A stretch of DNA of 64,000 nucleotides from Parasphingorhabdus litoris DSM 22379 (GCF_020906275.1 NZ_CP086727.1:62001-126000), one strand, 5' to 3'; positions 17,192-26,663 are shown, counted from the first letter of the stretch. Notes: generated from the letters alone by a model not told the origin. Made by a program: numbers and translations.

Positions 17192-18427
17192 TTAGATCGA
17201 CTTTTCGAGCAAAAGCGCTTTGAGTTTTGCGGCTTCGTTAACAATCGCATGCCGCTCCCGAACGCGCTCGCGCGCCTGCTCGCCCATGGATTTGAGCGCG
17301 CTATCGTCAAGCTTCAACAGCTTTTCCATGGCGATCGCAAGGCCTTCTGCATCGCTCGCATAGACCAGAAAACCTTCGCTGCCGTCGCGGACAAGTTCGG
17401 GAATGCCGGCGACATAGGTGGAGATAACGGGCCGTGCGATCGCCATCGCTTCCATGATCACGACCGGCAGGCCTTCCGCGAAACTCGGGACAACCAGCGC
17501 TTTGGACCGCGCGGTGATATCCCTGATCTGGGCACCGCTTTTCCAGCCAACCAGATGAATGGATTTTTCCAGGCCATATTGCGCAATTTCTTGCTCAATC
17601 TGGGGCCGCATGTCGCCATCCCCGACCATGGTCAGTTCAAACAGGACGCCCTTTTGGGCGAGCAGATGGCAGGCCCGGATCAGGATGATTTGCCCCTTTT
17701 GCTCAGCGAACCGGCCGACCGTCACCAAATGCGGTGTCGATGGCGGGTTCGAAACCTCACTGTCGATAAACTCAGCGCCGAGTCCGCAATGGACGATCTT
17801 GACCTTTTCCCAGTCTTCCTCGCGTGCAAAGCGAAAAATCTGACTGCGGCCAAAGGCGGATATCGCGGCAACAAAACGGGCGCGCTTAACTTTCTCGCGA
17901 AGATTGAGGCTGTGGGCTTTGTCAAATTCTTCCGGTCCATGCACCGTGAAGCTGTAAGAGGTCTTGCCAAAGACACTGCACAGCATCCCCACTTCGGTCG
18001 CATTGGTGCCAAAATGGCAGTGGACATGGGTGACATCATTTTGCCGCATCTTGCCAAATAAAAGACAGGCCTCGGCCAGATAGACGAGATGCAAAAGCGT
18101 CGGGCGTTCGCTGATCCGGCCCATTTTCATGGCCAGCATGAAGGCGGAGAAAAGAGAGACCGGTTGGGAAAAAAGCATCTTGATCAGGCTGATGATCAGC
18201 GGCCCGACACCGCCCGATAGCAGATAGGATGTCTTGTCCCGTTCGGCCACGTCCGCATCATCGGTAAGCTCGGCATCCCAACCGCGAACCGATATACGCG
18301 TGACATCAAACCCCTGCCGTTCGAGCTCCAGTATCTCGTTCCTGATAAACGTATGGCTGATCGTAGGGTATTGATTGACCAGATAGGCTATTTTCGTGCG
18401 GTCAGACATGTCATCATTTGCATTCAT
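17192..18427 (-). CDS. Group 4 glycosyltransferase
   Basis: A retaining GT-B glycosyltransferase of 411 residues, probably adding a sugar to a surface polysaccharide or glycolipid at the cytoplasmic membrane. The N-terminal KIAYLVNQYPTISHTFIRNEI segment is typical of colanic/exopolysaccharide GT4 enzymes. The C-terminal half carries LVTVGRFAEQKGQIILI and EGLPVVIMEAMAIARPVIST, the E-x7-E-type donor-binding block. ATG 18427 is preferred over a TTG five codons upstream; ATG 18409 is also possible. It follows the acyltransferase gene in the same direction at short distance and is likely its operon partner. Confidence 0.9.
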   Translation of the reverse strand: MNANDDMSDRTKIAYLVNQYPTISHTFIRNEILELERQGFDVTRISVRGWDAELTDDADVAERDKTSYLLSGGVGPLIISLIKMLFSQPVSLFSAFMLAMKMGRISERPTLLHLVYLAEACLLFGKMRQNDVTHVHCHFGTNATEVGMLCSVFGKTSYSFTVHGPEEFDKAHSLNLREKVKRARFVAAISAFGRSQIFRFAREEDWEKVKIVHCGLGAEFIDSEVSNPPSTPHLVTVGRFAEQKGQIILIRACHLLAQKGVLFELTMVGDGDMRPQIEQEIAQYGLEKSIHLVGWKSGAQIRDITARSKALVVPSFAEGLPVVIMEAMAIARPVISTYVAGIPELVRDGSEGFLVYASDAEGLAIAMEKLLKLDDSALKSMGEQARERVRERHAIVNEAAKLKALLLEKSI

Positions 18428-18462
18428 GGGGCGGGCTTTCAAAAAATTCGATCATTCCGGCG

Positions 18463-19050
18463 TTAGATAATCTTCGCCGGATTGCCGACCGCGGTTTTTC
18501 CGTCCGGCACGTCACAAAGGACAACGGCTGATGCGCCGATGTTGCAATTGTTGCCGATACGGATATCGCCGAGTATCTGTGCATAGGCGCCGATTTCAAC
18601 ATTGTCGCCAATATGGGGCACGCCGCCGCCTTCAACGCGGTTGCCAATGGTTACGCCTTGTCGCAGCGTGCAGCCTGATCCCAGGATAACCCCAGGATTG
18701 ATGAAAATACCGCCAAAGTGCCAGATCCTTAAACCCGGTCCAACGCTGGCCTCTTTTGGTATGCTGATCCCGAACAGCGTTTCGACAAAGCGAAACAGCA
18801 TCCAGTATAATTTCGTGCCATACCATTTTCGAAAGCCGTTTTTTCGTTCGTCCACGGACCGGCCATATCGATAGACTTTAATCGCCCATAAAGATTGTTC
18901 TTTCAGCATGGGACGCGCGCCATCTACTCTTGCCAAATCCGACCGCCAGTCGTTGTCGCGATTTTTGAGAGCCAATGGAGTGATCCTTGTGATTTGCGAT
19001 GCCGGTTTGCTGATAAACCATGATAGAGCATGCTTTGTGCTAAACAACAC
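18463..19050 (-). CDS. Left-handed beta-helix acyltransferase (serine-acetyltransferase-like)
   Basis: A 195-residue hexapeptide-repeat acyltransferase. The C-terminal half shows the repeating pattern of the left-handed beta helix (NVEIGAYAQILGDIRIGNNC then NIGASAVVLCDVPDG) and the closing AVGNPAKII found in serine O-acetyltransferases and sugar O-acetyltransferases. Because it precedes a GT4 glycosyltransferase by about 35 bases, an O-acetyltransferase for a glycan is more likely than cysteine biosynthesis; this is inference. The first codon is GTG and has no clear ribosome-binding site, so the N-terminus is uncertain. Confidence 0.82.
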   Translation of the reverse strand: MLFSTKHALSWFISKPASQITRITPLALKNRDNDWRSDLARVDGARPMLKEQSLWAIKVYRYGRSVDERKNGFRKWYGTKLYWMLFRFVETLFGISIPKEASVGPGLRIWHFGGIFINPGVILGSGCTLRQGVTIGNRVEGGGVPHIGDNVEIGAYAQILGDIRIGNNCNIGASAVVLCDVPDGKTAVGNPAKII

Positions 19051-19349
19051 AGTAACGAATTTAGGGACTTAGCGTCAAAAAATAATTAATCTGTCCCATG
19101 TTGGCAATGATGGCGATCCAGCAGATGGGAAGCCGGTGTGCATGCCCTAATGGACATCTTTTGAAAATTCGCCAATCATATAGCTTTGCATCGTCGGACC
19201 GGACCTTTCTGCAGTGGGGAAAAAAGCAGAAGAGGAGCTCGAGAGAGCAGGTCGCGCTCCGGTCCGACACGCACAACTTTTGTGAGTTTGGACAAATCAG
19301 TGCCCCGGCAAACGGGTTGTTATCACTTTCGAAGGTACGAGAGAAAAAC

Positions 19350-19438
19350 TGGTGCGGTCGAGAAGACTCGAACTTCCACGGGAGATTAATCCCACAGCGA
19401 CCTCAACGCTGCGCGTCTACCAATTCCGCCACGACCGC
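19350..19438 (-). tRNA. tRNA-Leu (anticodon GAG)
   Basis: An 89-base tRNA on the minus strand with CCA encoded. The acceptor arms GCGGTCG and CGACCGC pair; the D arm contains GTGGCGGAATTGGTAGACGC, the anticodon loop TTGAGGT gives anticodon GAG, a long variable arm reads TGTGGGATTAATCCCGTG, and the T arm contains GTTCGAGTC. The two flanking 250-300-base stretches hold no gene I can support. Confidence 0.96.
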
Positions 19439-19687
19439 ACTGTCATCCGAACCGGGCCATGAGCCCCTGGTAGGCGCGTGCCCTTAGCAAAGGGTGGATG
19501 GGCCCGCAACAGATATTGTTGCTGCTGATACCACGCGGCATCCGCATTAATGCCACAGCCGAAAATGTCCCCTTCTCACACAGTTTTGCTCGCTTCGTCC
19601 CTTTTAAAGGGGAAGAGAACGAAAAATTGGCCTGTTAACCTTTTATTTACCTTGTCAGGGGGCAGTTTTGCGGGCTTTCTAGGGCGC

Positions 19688-19966
19688 ATGCGCAAACACT
19701 TGCTTTCCTTGATGGCACTGGCCCTATCACTGACGAGTGTTCCTGCCGCCGCGCAAAACCCTTCGCAATCCGGTGCGCGCGCGCAAGCAACGGCTTCGGC
19801 GAGAATAATCAATGGAGAGGCCGTTCGGTTTGACGATATGTTGCGGCCAATCATCCTGAAACAGGATTCAAACGAGCAAAACCGCCATATTTTTCGACTC
19901 ATGCGCACACGCGGAGAGGTTGCCCGCCAGGGTCGCCCACTTGTCTTGGTTACCGAATTTCACTGA
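19688..19966 (+). CDS. Small exported protein of unknown function
   Basis: A 92-residue protein with a clear signal peptide (MRKHLLSLMALALSLTSVPAAA then QNPSQSG). The mature part is about 70 residues, without cysteines, containing SARIINGEAVRFDDMLRPII and a basic C-terminal segment RTRGEVARQGRPLVLVTEF. ATG 19688 is chosen because it starts the signal peptide; a longer frame from 19550 is implausible. Similar small exported proteins occur in sphingomonads but I know no function. It stands alone between tRNA-Leu and a convergent zinc-ribbon gene. Confidence 0.6.
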   Translation: MRKHLLSLMALALSLTSVPAAAQNPSQSGARAQATASARIINGEAVRFDDMLRPIILKQDSNEQNRHIFRLMRTRGEVARQGRPLVLVTEFH

Positions 19967-20003
19967 CGTTGATCAGCGTTGGGATCGATCTGTCTTCTAG
20001 CCG

Positions 20004-20780
20004 CTATTCGCGGGTGATATCAGCCCAACCAACTTCTAACTGGCTCGCTGCGCGCGGCACATCGAGCTTGGCTTCGTTGAAATTGACTCGTGCGCCCGGC
20101 GCGAGCGTTTTGGCCGGGGCCTTCATTTTCCAGCTATAAACGATCCGCCCGCTGGCATCGCGCAGGATAACCAGCATAGATGGTACCGATTGTTCAGTAT
20201 CTGACGGATTGATAATGGTTCCACTGGCTGCAAAATATTCTGTACCGTCTTGCAGCGTGCGGCGATCCTGCTTTTCGCTGAGTTCGATCAGCAAAGGCGT
20301 GTCATCCACCGACGCCATTTGATAATTTTCAAACCAGTTTTTCGGTCCAAGAGCATACAGGGCGCCGCCGCCAATGATGATGAGGCTTGCAAAAGCAATG
20401 GCGGCGATGGTCCATAATTTGGCGGGATTACGCCGCGGTTTAAACGGCGGTTCATGCGCGAAGCTACTGGTTTCCGACACGAAAGGCGGTGTTACCGAAC
20501 CCGTAGGTGGTGCGGCGGGCGCAGCTGGTGCCGCTGCAGGACTGTCCACAGGATCGGGCCTATCAGAAGATGGGGATTGCGCAGGTTCGCGCGGGACAGG
20601 CGCAGCGCCGGGCAAGGGTTGTCTGGGCGATGGCGGTGTTTTGGCGGGCTCTGGCGGAGGCGCTGGCTCTTGGAACCAGTTATGACGGCATGAAGCGCAG
20701 CGAACCGACCGGCCAGTGGGGCCAATCGCGCTGTCGGGCACGAGATAACGTGTCTTGCAAGCCGGGCAATTTAATATCAT
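20004..20780 (-). CDS. MJ0042-type zinc-ribbon membrane protein
   Basis: A 258-residue membrane protein of the MJ0042/DUF3426-like type. The N-terminus is a zinc ribbon with two CxxC pairs ([11 protein letters not shown] and [11 protein letters not shown]), followed by a Pro/Ala-rich linker (about 40-105), one transmembrane helix ([20 protein letters not shown], about 123-145), and a periplasmic beta-rich domain with [20 protein letters not shown]. Alphaproteobacteria commonly place this gene divergent from ftsE, as here, with 201 bases between. A role near cell division is suggested only by that association. Confidence 0.85.
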   Translation of the reverse strand: MILNCPACKTRYLVPDSAIGPTGRSVRCASCRHNWFQEPAPPPEPAKTPPSPRQPLPGAAPVPREPAQSPSSDRPDPVDSPAAAPAAPAAPPTGSVTPPFVSETSSFAHEPPFKPRRNPAKLWTIAAIAFASLIIIGGGALYALGPKNWFENYQMASVDDTPLLIELSEKQDRRTLQDGTEYFAASGTIINPSDTEQSVPSMLVILRDASGRIVYSWKMKAPAKTLAPGARVNFNEAKLDVPRAASQLEVGWADITRE

Positions 20781-20981
20781 GACGTCCCTCTAAACACGGC
20801 AATCCATGAAACTGCAAGTCTGCGCTGCATGCTTTTGAGACAAGAGCCTTTTTTTCCGCGTCTTGAGGTCAATTTGATCAACCAGATCGCACGCGGCAGT
20901 TGATTTCGGGAGAGGTAACGTCCTATTGAAGAAGGCCTATCTACAGCATCCCAACTCGATCAAATGATTTGAAAAATCCTG

Positions 20982-21692
20982 ATGAATGAAATTGTTCAAT
21001 TTGAAAATGTTGGTCTGCGCTATGGGGCAGGCGCTGAAACCCTGTCGGACCTTAGTTTCACCCTCTATCCCGGCAGTTTTTACTTTCTGACCGGGGCGTC
21101 GGGGGCTGGCAAAACATCACTGTTGAAACTGCTCTATCTGGCGCAGCGGCCTAGCCGGGGTTTGATAAAGCTATTTGGTGAAGATGCCGTGACCATGGCG
21201 CGGGAAAGACTGCCTGGATTCAGGCGGCGCATTGGTGTGGTGTTTCAGGATTTCCGGCTGGTGCCGCATCTGTCCGCTTTTGACAATATTGCGCTGCCGC
21301 TAAGAGTTTCTGGCGTGAAGGAAAAGGACCTGATCACGCCGGTGGCGGAGATGCTCGATTGGGTTGGTCTTGGCGACCGTGCAGAGGCACGCCCTGCTAC
21401 CTTGTCGGGTGGTGAGCAGCAAAGGGTCGCGATTGCTCGCGCGGTTATTGGCCGGCCCGAAATATTGGTCGCTGATGAGCCGACCGGCAATGTGGATCCC
21501 GAAATGGCTGTGCGGCTGTTACAGCTATTCGAAGCGCTGAATACATTGGGCACGACCATCGTGGTAGCGACCCATGACTTTCACCTGCTCAGCAAAGTTC
21601 CGGGCGCACAAATGATGAAACTGGAAAAGGGGGGGCTTTCGGATCCAACCGGTTCCTTGCGCAATCCACCATTGCCGCGTGACCGAGCCTAG
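20982..21692 (+). CDS. ftsE: Cell division ATP-binding protein FtsE
   Basis: FtsE is the cytoplasmic ATPase of the FtsEX complex, which controls peptidoglycan hydrolases at the division site. The 236-residue protein has Walker A TGASGAGKTSLLKLL (about 39-51), the signature LSGGEQQRVAIARAV, Walker B ILVADEPTGNVDPE with the FtsE-typical PTGNVDP, and an H-loop VVATHDF. ftsX begins 11 bases after its stop, and ydcF-like and plsC genes follow in a tight run, so the four genes look like one operon. Confidence 0.95.
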   Translation: MNEIVQFENVGLRYGAGAETLSDLSFTLYPGSFYFLTGASGAGKTSLLKLLYLAQRPSRGLIKLFGEDAVTMARERLPGFRRRIGVVFQDFRLVPHLSAFDNIALPLRVSGVKEKDLITPVAEMLDWVGLGDRAEARPATLSGGEQQRVAIARAVIGRPEILVADEPTGNVDPEMAVRLLQLFEALNTLGTTIVVATHDFHLLSKVPGAQMMKLEKGGLSDPTGSLRNPPLPRDRA

Positions 21693-21703
21693 GTAGCGAC
21701 CGG

Positions 21704-22627
21704 ATGCTCAGCCTTTTCGTTATTCCCAGCCATGACCGCCGCCTGATTCCAGAAGGGCGGCTGTCGGGACCAATGCCATGGGTCATTGCCATCATGATTT
21801 TCCTCATGGTCTTGGCAACGGCGGCGGGCTTGGCCTTTGCCGAAGCGGGTCAAAATGTGTCCGATCAACTGTCCAGCCGGGCAACCGTTCAGATTATTCA
21901 GGCCAATCCTGATGTTAAGGCGCGAGAAGCCAATGACAGCGCGGCGCGGCTGCGCGGCATGGAAATGGTGGAGGAAGTGCGCGTCTTGCCGCCAGAAGAG
22001 ATTGAAGAACTGATTGCGCCATGGTTGGGCCAGACCGCTACAGCGGATGACCGTGAAACAGGTAGCTTGTTGGCAGATATTCCCCTGCCCGCGCTGATTG
22101 ATCTGAAATTGGTGCGGCCCGCTGGCCCGAACGAGCTCGAACAGTTGCGTGCGGCTGTCAGTCCTTTGGCTGAAAACGCCCGCGTTGAACCTAGCAGCGG
22201 TCTGATTGCCCCTGTCATTTCGCTGGTGCAGTCTTTGCAATGGATTGCTTTTGGTTTGGTTGTCTTGTTGGCCATGGCCACGGCCGCCGCTGTCATTATT
22301 TCCGCACGCGCAGCGCTCAACACGCACAAAGAAACCATTGGCGTTATTCATCTGCTCGGCGGCACGGATCGCCAGATCAGCCGTTTGTTTCAACGCCGCA
22401 TTGCACTCGATGCGCTTCTCGGCGGGATATTGGGATTAATCTGCGGCACGGCGATCATATTGCTGCTTGGAATGCAGCTTTCGGCTCTAGGCTCCGGCTT
22501 GGTGCAATCGCTGAGCCTGTCCTGGTATAGCTGGTTGATTATCGGTGCCGTTCCGATATTGGGGATGGTCCTTGCAATGGTGACTGCGCGAATGACGGTC
22601 ATGGGTGCGCTGAGAAAAATATTGTAG
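21704..22627 (+). CDS. ftsX: Cell division protein FtsX
   Basis: The membrane partner of FtsE; it couples ATP hydrolysis to activation of cell-wall hydrolases in the periplasm. At 307 residues it shows one N-terminal membrane helix (IMIFLMVLATAAGLAF), a periplasmic domain of about 130 residues including EMVEEVRVLPPEEIEELI, then three membrane helices (LQWIAFGLVVLLAMATAAAV, LLGGILGLICGTAIILLL, WLIIGAVPILGMVLAMV). This is the four-helix topology of FtsX. Position directly after ftsE confirms the assignment. Confidence 0.92.
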   Translation: MLSLFVIPSHDRRLIPEGRLSGPMPWVIAIMIFLMVLATAAGLAFAEAGQNVSDQLSSRATVQIIQANPDVKAREANDSAARLRGMEMVEEVRVLPPEEIEELIAPWLGQTATADDRETGSLLADIPLPALIDLKLVRPAGPNELEQLRAAVSPLAENARVEPSSGLIAPVISLVQSLQWIAFGLVVLLAMATAAAVIISARAALNTHKETIGVIHLLGGTDRQISRLFQRRIALDALLGGILGLICGTAIILLLGMQLSALGSGLVQSLSLSWYSWLIIGAVPILGMVLAMVTARMTVMGALRKIL

Positions 22628-22636
22628 TCACATCAT

Positions 22637-23170
22637 ATGATCCTTCGTTTCCTCTGTTTTTTGCTGCTTTTCTGGATGATTGGGTTCGTCTGGTTTGCAG
22701 TCGATCTGCCGCGGCCGGCGAATGATGATGTCCGCACCGATTCCATCGTCGTGCTAACCGGCGGGCCGCAGCGTATCGAGCATGCGTTGCAGTTGCTCGA
22801 AAGCAACAAGGCCAATAATCTGCTGATTTCAGGGGTCGATCGGGATGTGAAGCCGGGCGAGCTTGCCGCAGCCTATGAGCGTGATCTGACATTGTTTGAT
22901 TGTTGTATTGATCTGGGGTTCCAAGCCGTAGACACGCGGTCCAACGCCCTGGAAACAGCACGCTGGACCGCGCGGCGGGAAGATACAACATTGCGGCTGG
23001 TGACTTCGGATTGGCATATGCGGCGGGCCAAGCTTGAATTGGAACGGGCCGTGCCACAGGACATAAAGATCGTGGCCGACGCGGTGCCCAGCGCGCCTGC
23101 CCTGGGTACCTTGTTCAAAGAATATAACAAATATCTGATGCGCCGCCTGGCCGCGTTGGCGGGGGTTTAG
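22637..23170 (+). CDS. YdcF/DUF218 family protein
   Basis: A 177-residue protein with one N-terminal membrane helix (LCFLLLFWMIGFVWFAV) and a DUF218 domain facing the periplasm. Typical elements are DSIVVLTGGPQRIEHALQLL, NLLISGVDR, LGFQAVDTRSNALETARW and LRLVTSDWHMRRAKLELER. DUF218 proteins such as ElyC/SanA influence envelope integrity and peptidoglycan or polysaccharide precursor metabolism, but the reaction is not settled. It lies 9 bases after ftsX and 2 bases before plsC, so it is translated with them. Confidence 0.85.
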   Translation: MILRFLCFLLLFWMIGFVWFAVDLPRPANDDVRTDSIVVLTGGPQRIEHALQLLESNKANNLLISGVDRDVKPGELAAAYERDLTLFDCCIDLGFQAVDTRSNALETARWTARREDTTLRLVTSDWHMRRAKLELERAVPQDIKIVADAVPSAPALGTLFKEYNKYLMRRLAALAGV

Positions 23171-23172
23171 CC

Positions 23173-23862
23173 ATGCTGGCAGCTATCCGGTCGATCATCT
23201 TCATTCCGCTCTTCTACGGTGGATCTACGCCGATCATCATTTTGGCTTTCCTGGTCGCTTTATTCTCGGTACGCGGCACCCATTTCATGGCCAAGCTGTG
23301 GAGCCAGTATCATTATCTATGTGCGCGGCTGATTCTGGGCATAAGAGTCGAGATAAAGGGGGAAATCCGCAACGAATCTCTGCTTTATGTTTTCAAGCAT
23401 GAAAGCATGTTTGAAACGATTGATTTGCTGCGTATTTTTGACAAGCCCGTGGTGATTGCAAAGAAAGAGCTGCTGGTCATACCGCTATGGGGTTGGATCG
23501 CCAAAAAGCACGGGCTTCTCGGCATTGATCGCAATGGCGGCGGCGCAGCAATGCGTCAGATTATCAAGCAGGCCAAAAGAGCCAAAGCCGAAGGACGCCC
23601 GATTGTCATTTTTGCGGAAGGCAGCCGTGCCCATCATGGCGAGCGCCCCGAATTGCAAACCGGTTTTGCCGGAATATACAAACTAATGGGGCTGCCTTTG
23701 GTGCCGGTGGCGCTGGATAGCGGGCTGGTCTCGCCGCGCGATACATTTGTTCAGAACAGCGGGGTGATCACTTATGAAGTGCAACCGGAAATTGAGCCAG
23801 GGCTCGACCGCGATGATATCCGTGACAGAGTGCATGAAGCGATCAACAAGCTGAACGATTGA
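23173..23862 (+). CDS. plsC: 1-acyl-sn-glycerol-3-phosphate acyltransferase
   Basis: Adds the second acyl chain to lysophosphatidic acid, giving phosphatidic acid at the inner membrane. The 229-residue protein has an N-terminal hydrophobic segment (FIPLFYGGSTPIIILAFLVA). The catalytic box reads KHESMFETID, that is H-x4-E rather than the textbook H-x4-D; this variant is common in alphaproteobacterial PlsC. The second box is FAEGSRAHHGE and the third is LPLVPVALDSG. It is the last gene of the ftsE-ftsX-ydcF-plsC run. Confidence 0.9.
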   Translation: MLAAIRSIIFIPLFYGGSTPIIILAFLVALFSVRGTHFMAKLWSQYHYLCARLILGIRVEIKGEIRNESLLYVFKHESMFETIDLLRIFDKPVVIAKKELLVIPLWGWIAKKHGLLGIDRNGGGAAMRQIIKQAKRAKAEGRPIVIFAEGSRAHHGERPELQTGFAGIYKLMGLPLVPVALDSGLVSPRDTFVQNSGVITYEVQPEIEPGLDRDDIRDRVHEAINKLND

Positions 23863-23920
23863 ATCTAGTAGAGCGAGCCGGAGTGGATGATTTTCCAGAT
23901 CCCGAATTCCAAAAGGCAAT

Positions 23921-24532
23921 ATGATGAAACCTTTGGTTCTTGGTAAGAAATACGACAAAATCGCCCAATGGTGGCATGATCGACATCATGATTCCACTTA
24001 TGGTGTCGAGCCGTTTCAACGGGCAATCAGCTATGCTGCTAAGGGCGGAAAAGCGATGGACGTGGGCTGCGGGGCCGGCGGACGGTTTGTTCGTATCCTG
24101 CAGTCTAACGGGTTTCAGATTACTGGCTTGGATGTTTCGCAAGAGATGGTCCGGCTAGCGGCGCTCAATCACCCTGACGAAACCTTTCTGCATCAAGATA
24201 TCTGTTCTTGGGAAACGGCGGATAGATATGATTTTATCGTCGCTTGGGACAGTATCTTTCATCTTCCACTCGACATGCAAAGGCCGGTTGTCACCAAGCT
24301 GTGTCAGCTATTGGCCGATGATGGCGTAGTTATTTACACGTTCGGCAATGATGCTGGCGCTCACGAAAGTGAATGGCTAGGTGACAGCTTTTATTACAGC
24401 TCGATAGGAATAGCAGATAATGTCGGGATACTTCTGGAAAACGGGCTCACGCTGATGCACCTTGAGCTCGACCAATATCCGGAAAAGCATGTTTATGTGA
24501 TTGCAAAGAAGCAATCGCGATTGGCTGTCTGA
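23921..24532 (+). CDS. Class I SAM-dependent methyltransferase
   Basis: A 203-residue methyltransferase of the Methyltransf_11/25 type. Motif I is AMDVGCGAGGRFVRIL (about 45-60), ITGLDVSQEMVRLA follows with the acidic residue binding the ribose, and YDFIVAWDSIFHLPLDMQ is the post-I block. The C-terminus ends LDQYPEKHVYVIAKK, which resembles small-molecule or ubiquinone/tellurite-type methyltransferases. Substrate unknown. Its stop lies two bases from that of the convergent tyrC, leaving no room for a terminator. Confidence 0.8.
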   Translation: MMKPLVLGKKYDKIAQWWHDRHHDSTYGVEPFQRAISYAAKGGKAMDVGCGAGGRFVRILQSNGFQITGLDVSQEMVRLAALNHPDETFLHQDICSWETADRYDFIVAWDSIFHLPLDMQRPVVTKLCQLLADDGVVIYTFGNDAGAHESEWLGDSFYYSSIGIADNVGILLENGLTLMHLELDQYPEKHVYVIAKKQSRLAV

Positions 24533-24534
24533 CT

Positions 24535-25443
24535 TTATTCGTGGCTGCGACCGAAATCGGGCGCGGCATCGTCCTGGCCTTCTTCGATAATCCGGCGGCG
24601 GATGGCGCGGGTTTTGGTGAACAGGTCGAACAGTTCATCGCCCTTGTCCCAGCGGATGGCGCGTTGCAGGGCGGTGAGGTCCTCTGAAAAACGTTGCAGC
24701 ATTTCCAGCACCGCATCCTTGTTCGACATGAACACATCGCGCCACATGGTGGGGTCGGAAGCCGCAATCCGGGTGAAATCACGAAAACCGCCAGCAGAAT
24801 ATTTAATCACTTCGCTGCGCGTCACATCTTCGAGATCGGACGCGGTGCCGACAATCGTATAGGCGATCAGATGCGGTAAATGGCTGGTCACGGCGAGCAC
24901 AAGATCATGATGTTTCGCATCCATAATCTCGATATTCGCGCCCAGCTTTTCCCAGAAGGCGCGTACGCGTTCGATATCGCCTTCCTGTGCATCTTCGGGC
25001 GGGGTCAATATGCACCAGCGGTCGTGGAACAGGGTCGCGAAACCAGCGTCCGGGCCGCTATGCTCGGTTCCGGCGACAGGGTGAGCGGGAATGATCCGCG
25101 CATCCGGCAAAGCGGCTTGCAGAGAGGCGATGACATTGCCCTTGGATGATCCAACATCGCTGATAACCGCGTCTTTCGGCAGGTCTTCGGCCATTTCCGA
25201 AGCAATTGACGCCATGGCGCCAACCGGCACACAAAGCAGCACAAGATCGGCATCAATCACCGCCGCACCAGCGCTGTCGGCAACATCATCACAAAAGCCA
25301 AGTTCCTGCACGCGCGCACGAACAGCGGCATCGGCATCATAGCCCGTTATGCGAGCGGTCGGCATGCTGGCTTTGACGCCATGGGCAATGGAAGAGCCGA
25401 TCAGGCCCAGACCGATAATCGTGATATTCGCAAATGGCAGCAT
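24535..25443 (-). CDS. tyrC: Prephenate/arogenate dehydrogenase
   Basis: Oxidatively decarboxylates prephenate (or arogenate) in tyrosine biosynthesis, cytoplasmic, NAD(P)-dependent. At 302 residues it has the nucleotide-binding loop IIGLGLIGSSIAHGVKA at the N-terminus, LVLLCVPVGAMASI, the diagnostic AHPVAGTEHSGPDAGFA block with the conserved histidine, and HDLVLAVTSHLPHLIAYTIV. No C-terminal ACT domain is present. Its ATG overlaps the hisC stop by one base (TGATG), so the two are translationally coupled, the classical hisC-tyrC arrangement of alphaproteobacteria. Confidence 0.93.
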   Translation of the reverse strand: MLPFANITIIGLGLIGSSIAHGVKASMPTARITGYDADAAVRARVQELGFCDDVADSAGAAVIDADLVLLCVPVGAMASIASEMAEDLPKDAVISDVGSSKGNVIASLQAALPDARIIPAHPVAGTEHSGPDAGFATLFHDRWCILTPPEDAQEGDIERVRAFWEKLGANIEIMDAKHHDLVLAVTSHLPHLIAYTIVGTASDLEDVTRSEVIKYSAGGFRDFTRIAASDPTMWRDVFMSNKDAVLEMLQRFSEDLTALQRAIRWDKGDELFDLFTKTRAIRRRIIEEGQDDAAPDFGRSHE

Positions 25444-26549
25444 CAGTCAGCGGCTTCCAATATGCTCCGCAGCGCGTCCATGAAACCGCGATTTTCTTCC
25501 TCGGTTCCGATGGTGATGCGCAGGCCGTTGACCAGTCCCTGACCCGGCAGCCAGCGCACGACATAGCCTTTCTCCATCAAGGCGTTGTTCGCCGCCTCTG
25601 CCGAAAGCGCGCCCTCAAACAGGACGAGCAGGAAGTTGGTGTGGGACGGAACGACGCGCAAACCGTGATTGCCAAGCGCCTCGATCTCCTGTGTCATCAA
25701 GTCGCGCCACTCGCGATTATGGTCGCGGCTATGTTCGACGAAATCATCATCCGCCAGCGCTGCGAGCGCCGCTTCCTGTCCTGCTGTGGTGACATTGAAA
25801 GGCTGACGAATGCGGTTCATCGCGTCGATAATCGCGGCGGAGGCATAGCCCCAACCAATGCGCTCAGCCGCCAGGCCATGAATTTTGGAGAATGTTCGCG
25901 TGATCAGGACATTTTCTGCCGTCTTGGCCAGTTCCAATGCACCATCATCTTCGTCCGTTTCGAGATATTCGGCATAGGCGCCATCCATCACCAGCAGAAC
26001 ATGGCTCGGCAGCGCATCATGCAGGCGTTTTATCTCGTCTGCGCTGGACAATGTGCCCGTCGGATTATTGGGGTTGGCCAGATAGATCAGCTTGGACTTG
26101 TCGGTGACTTTGGCGAGTATGGCGTCAATGTCGGTCCCATAATCGCGGTCATCGGCGACCACCGGCGTGCCGCCATAGCGCTTGGCAGCAATTTCATAGA
26201 CTGCAAAGCCATAGCGTACATAGATGACTTCATCGCCCGGCCCGGTAAACGCGTTAGCGACCAGCTGCAGCACATCATCCGACCCGGTGCCGCAAATGAT
26301 GCGGGCTGGATCGAGACCAAATTTCGCACCAATCGCGGCGCGGAGCGCGTTAGAGCCACCATCGGGATAGCGATCAACACTGGCCGCCGCAGCTTTCATC
26401 GCATCGGTGGCGTCCGCGCTGCACCCTAGCGGATTTTCATTGGCCGACAATTTGATCAGCTTTTTGCCGTCATCGCTGCCTGCCTTGCCCGGCACATAGG
26501 CGGCAATGTCCATGATCCAGTCTTTTGGCTGTGGTGTTTGATTTCCCAT
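25443..26549 (-). CDS. hisC: Histidinol-phosphate / aromatic aminotransferase
   Basis: A PLP-dependent class I/II aminotransferase of 368 residues. It converts imidazole-acetol phosphate to histidinol phosphate and, given the tyrC partner, probably also transaminates aromatic precursors. Key marks are LSANENPLGCSADAT, RIICGTGSDDVLQLV, YLANPNNPTGT, the cofactor lysine in TRTFSKIHGLAAERIGWG, and the C-terminal RWLPGQGLVNGLRITIGTEE with the carboxylate-binding arginine. It is transcribed divergently from metX. Confidence 0.93.
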   Translation of the reverse strand: MGNQTPQPKDWIMDIAAYVPGKAGSDDGKKLIKLSANENPLGCSADATDAMKAAAASVDRYPDGGSNALRAAIGAKFGLDPARIICGTGSDDVLQLVANAFTGPGDEVIYVRYGFAVYEIAAKRYGGTPVVADDRDYGTDIDAILAKVTDKSKLIYLANPNNPTGTLSSADEIKRLHDALPSHVLLVMDGAYAEYLETDEDDGALELAKTAENVLITRTFSKIHGLAAERIGWGYASAAIIDAMNRIRQPFNVTTAGQEAALAALADDDFVEHSRDHNREWRDLMTQEIEALGNHGLRVVPSHTNFLLVLFEGALSAEAANNALMEKGYVVRWLPGQGLVNGLRITIGTEEENRGFMDALRSILEAAD

Positions 26550-26663
26550 AGGAGACTCTCGATGCTTATGTCTGAATATGCAGCCGGACTAGCCGCCCCA
26601 GCCTGTCAGTCAACTGCAATATCATTTGACCGCCGCGTCATCGCCCCTTAGCCCCTTGGAAAT

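Noticed and set aside
19098..19487. Plus-strand frame over tRNA-Leu with GREDSNFHGRLIPQ
   Set aside because: Antisense translation of the tRNA-Leu gene, not a protein.
26550..26663. Possible SAM-II riboswitch before metX
   Set aside because: The short region does not show the expected conserved segments or pseudoknot.
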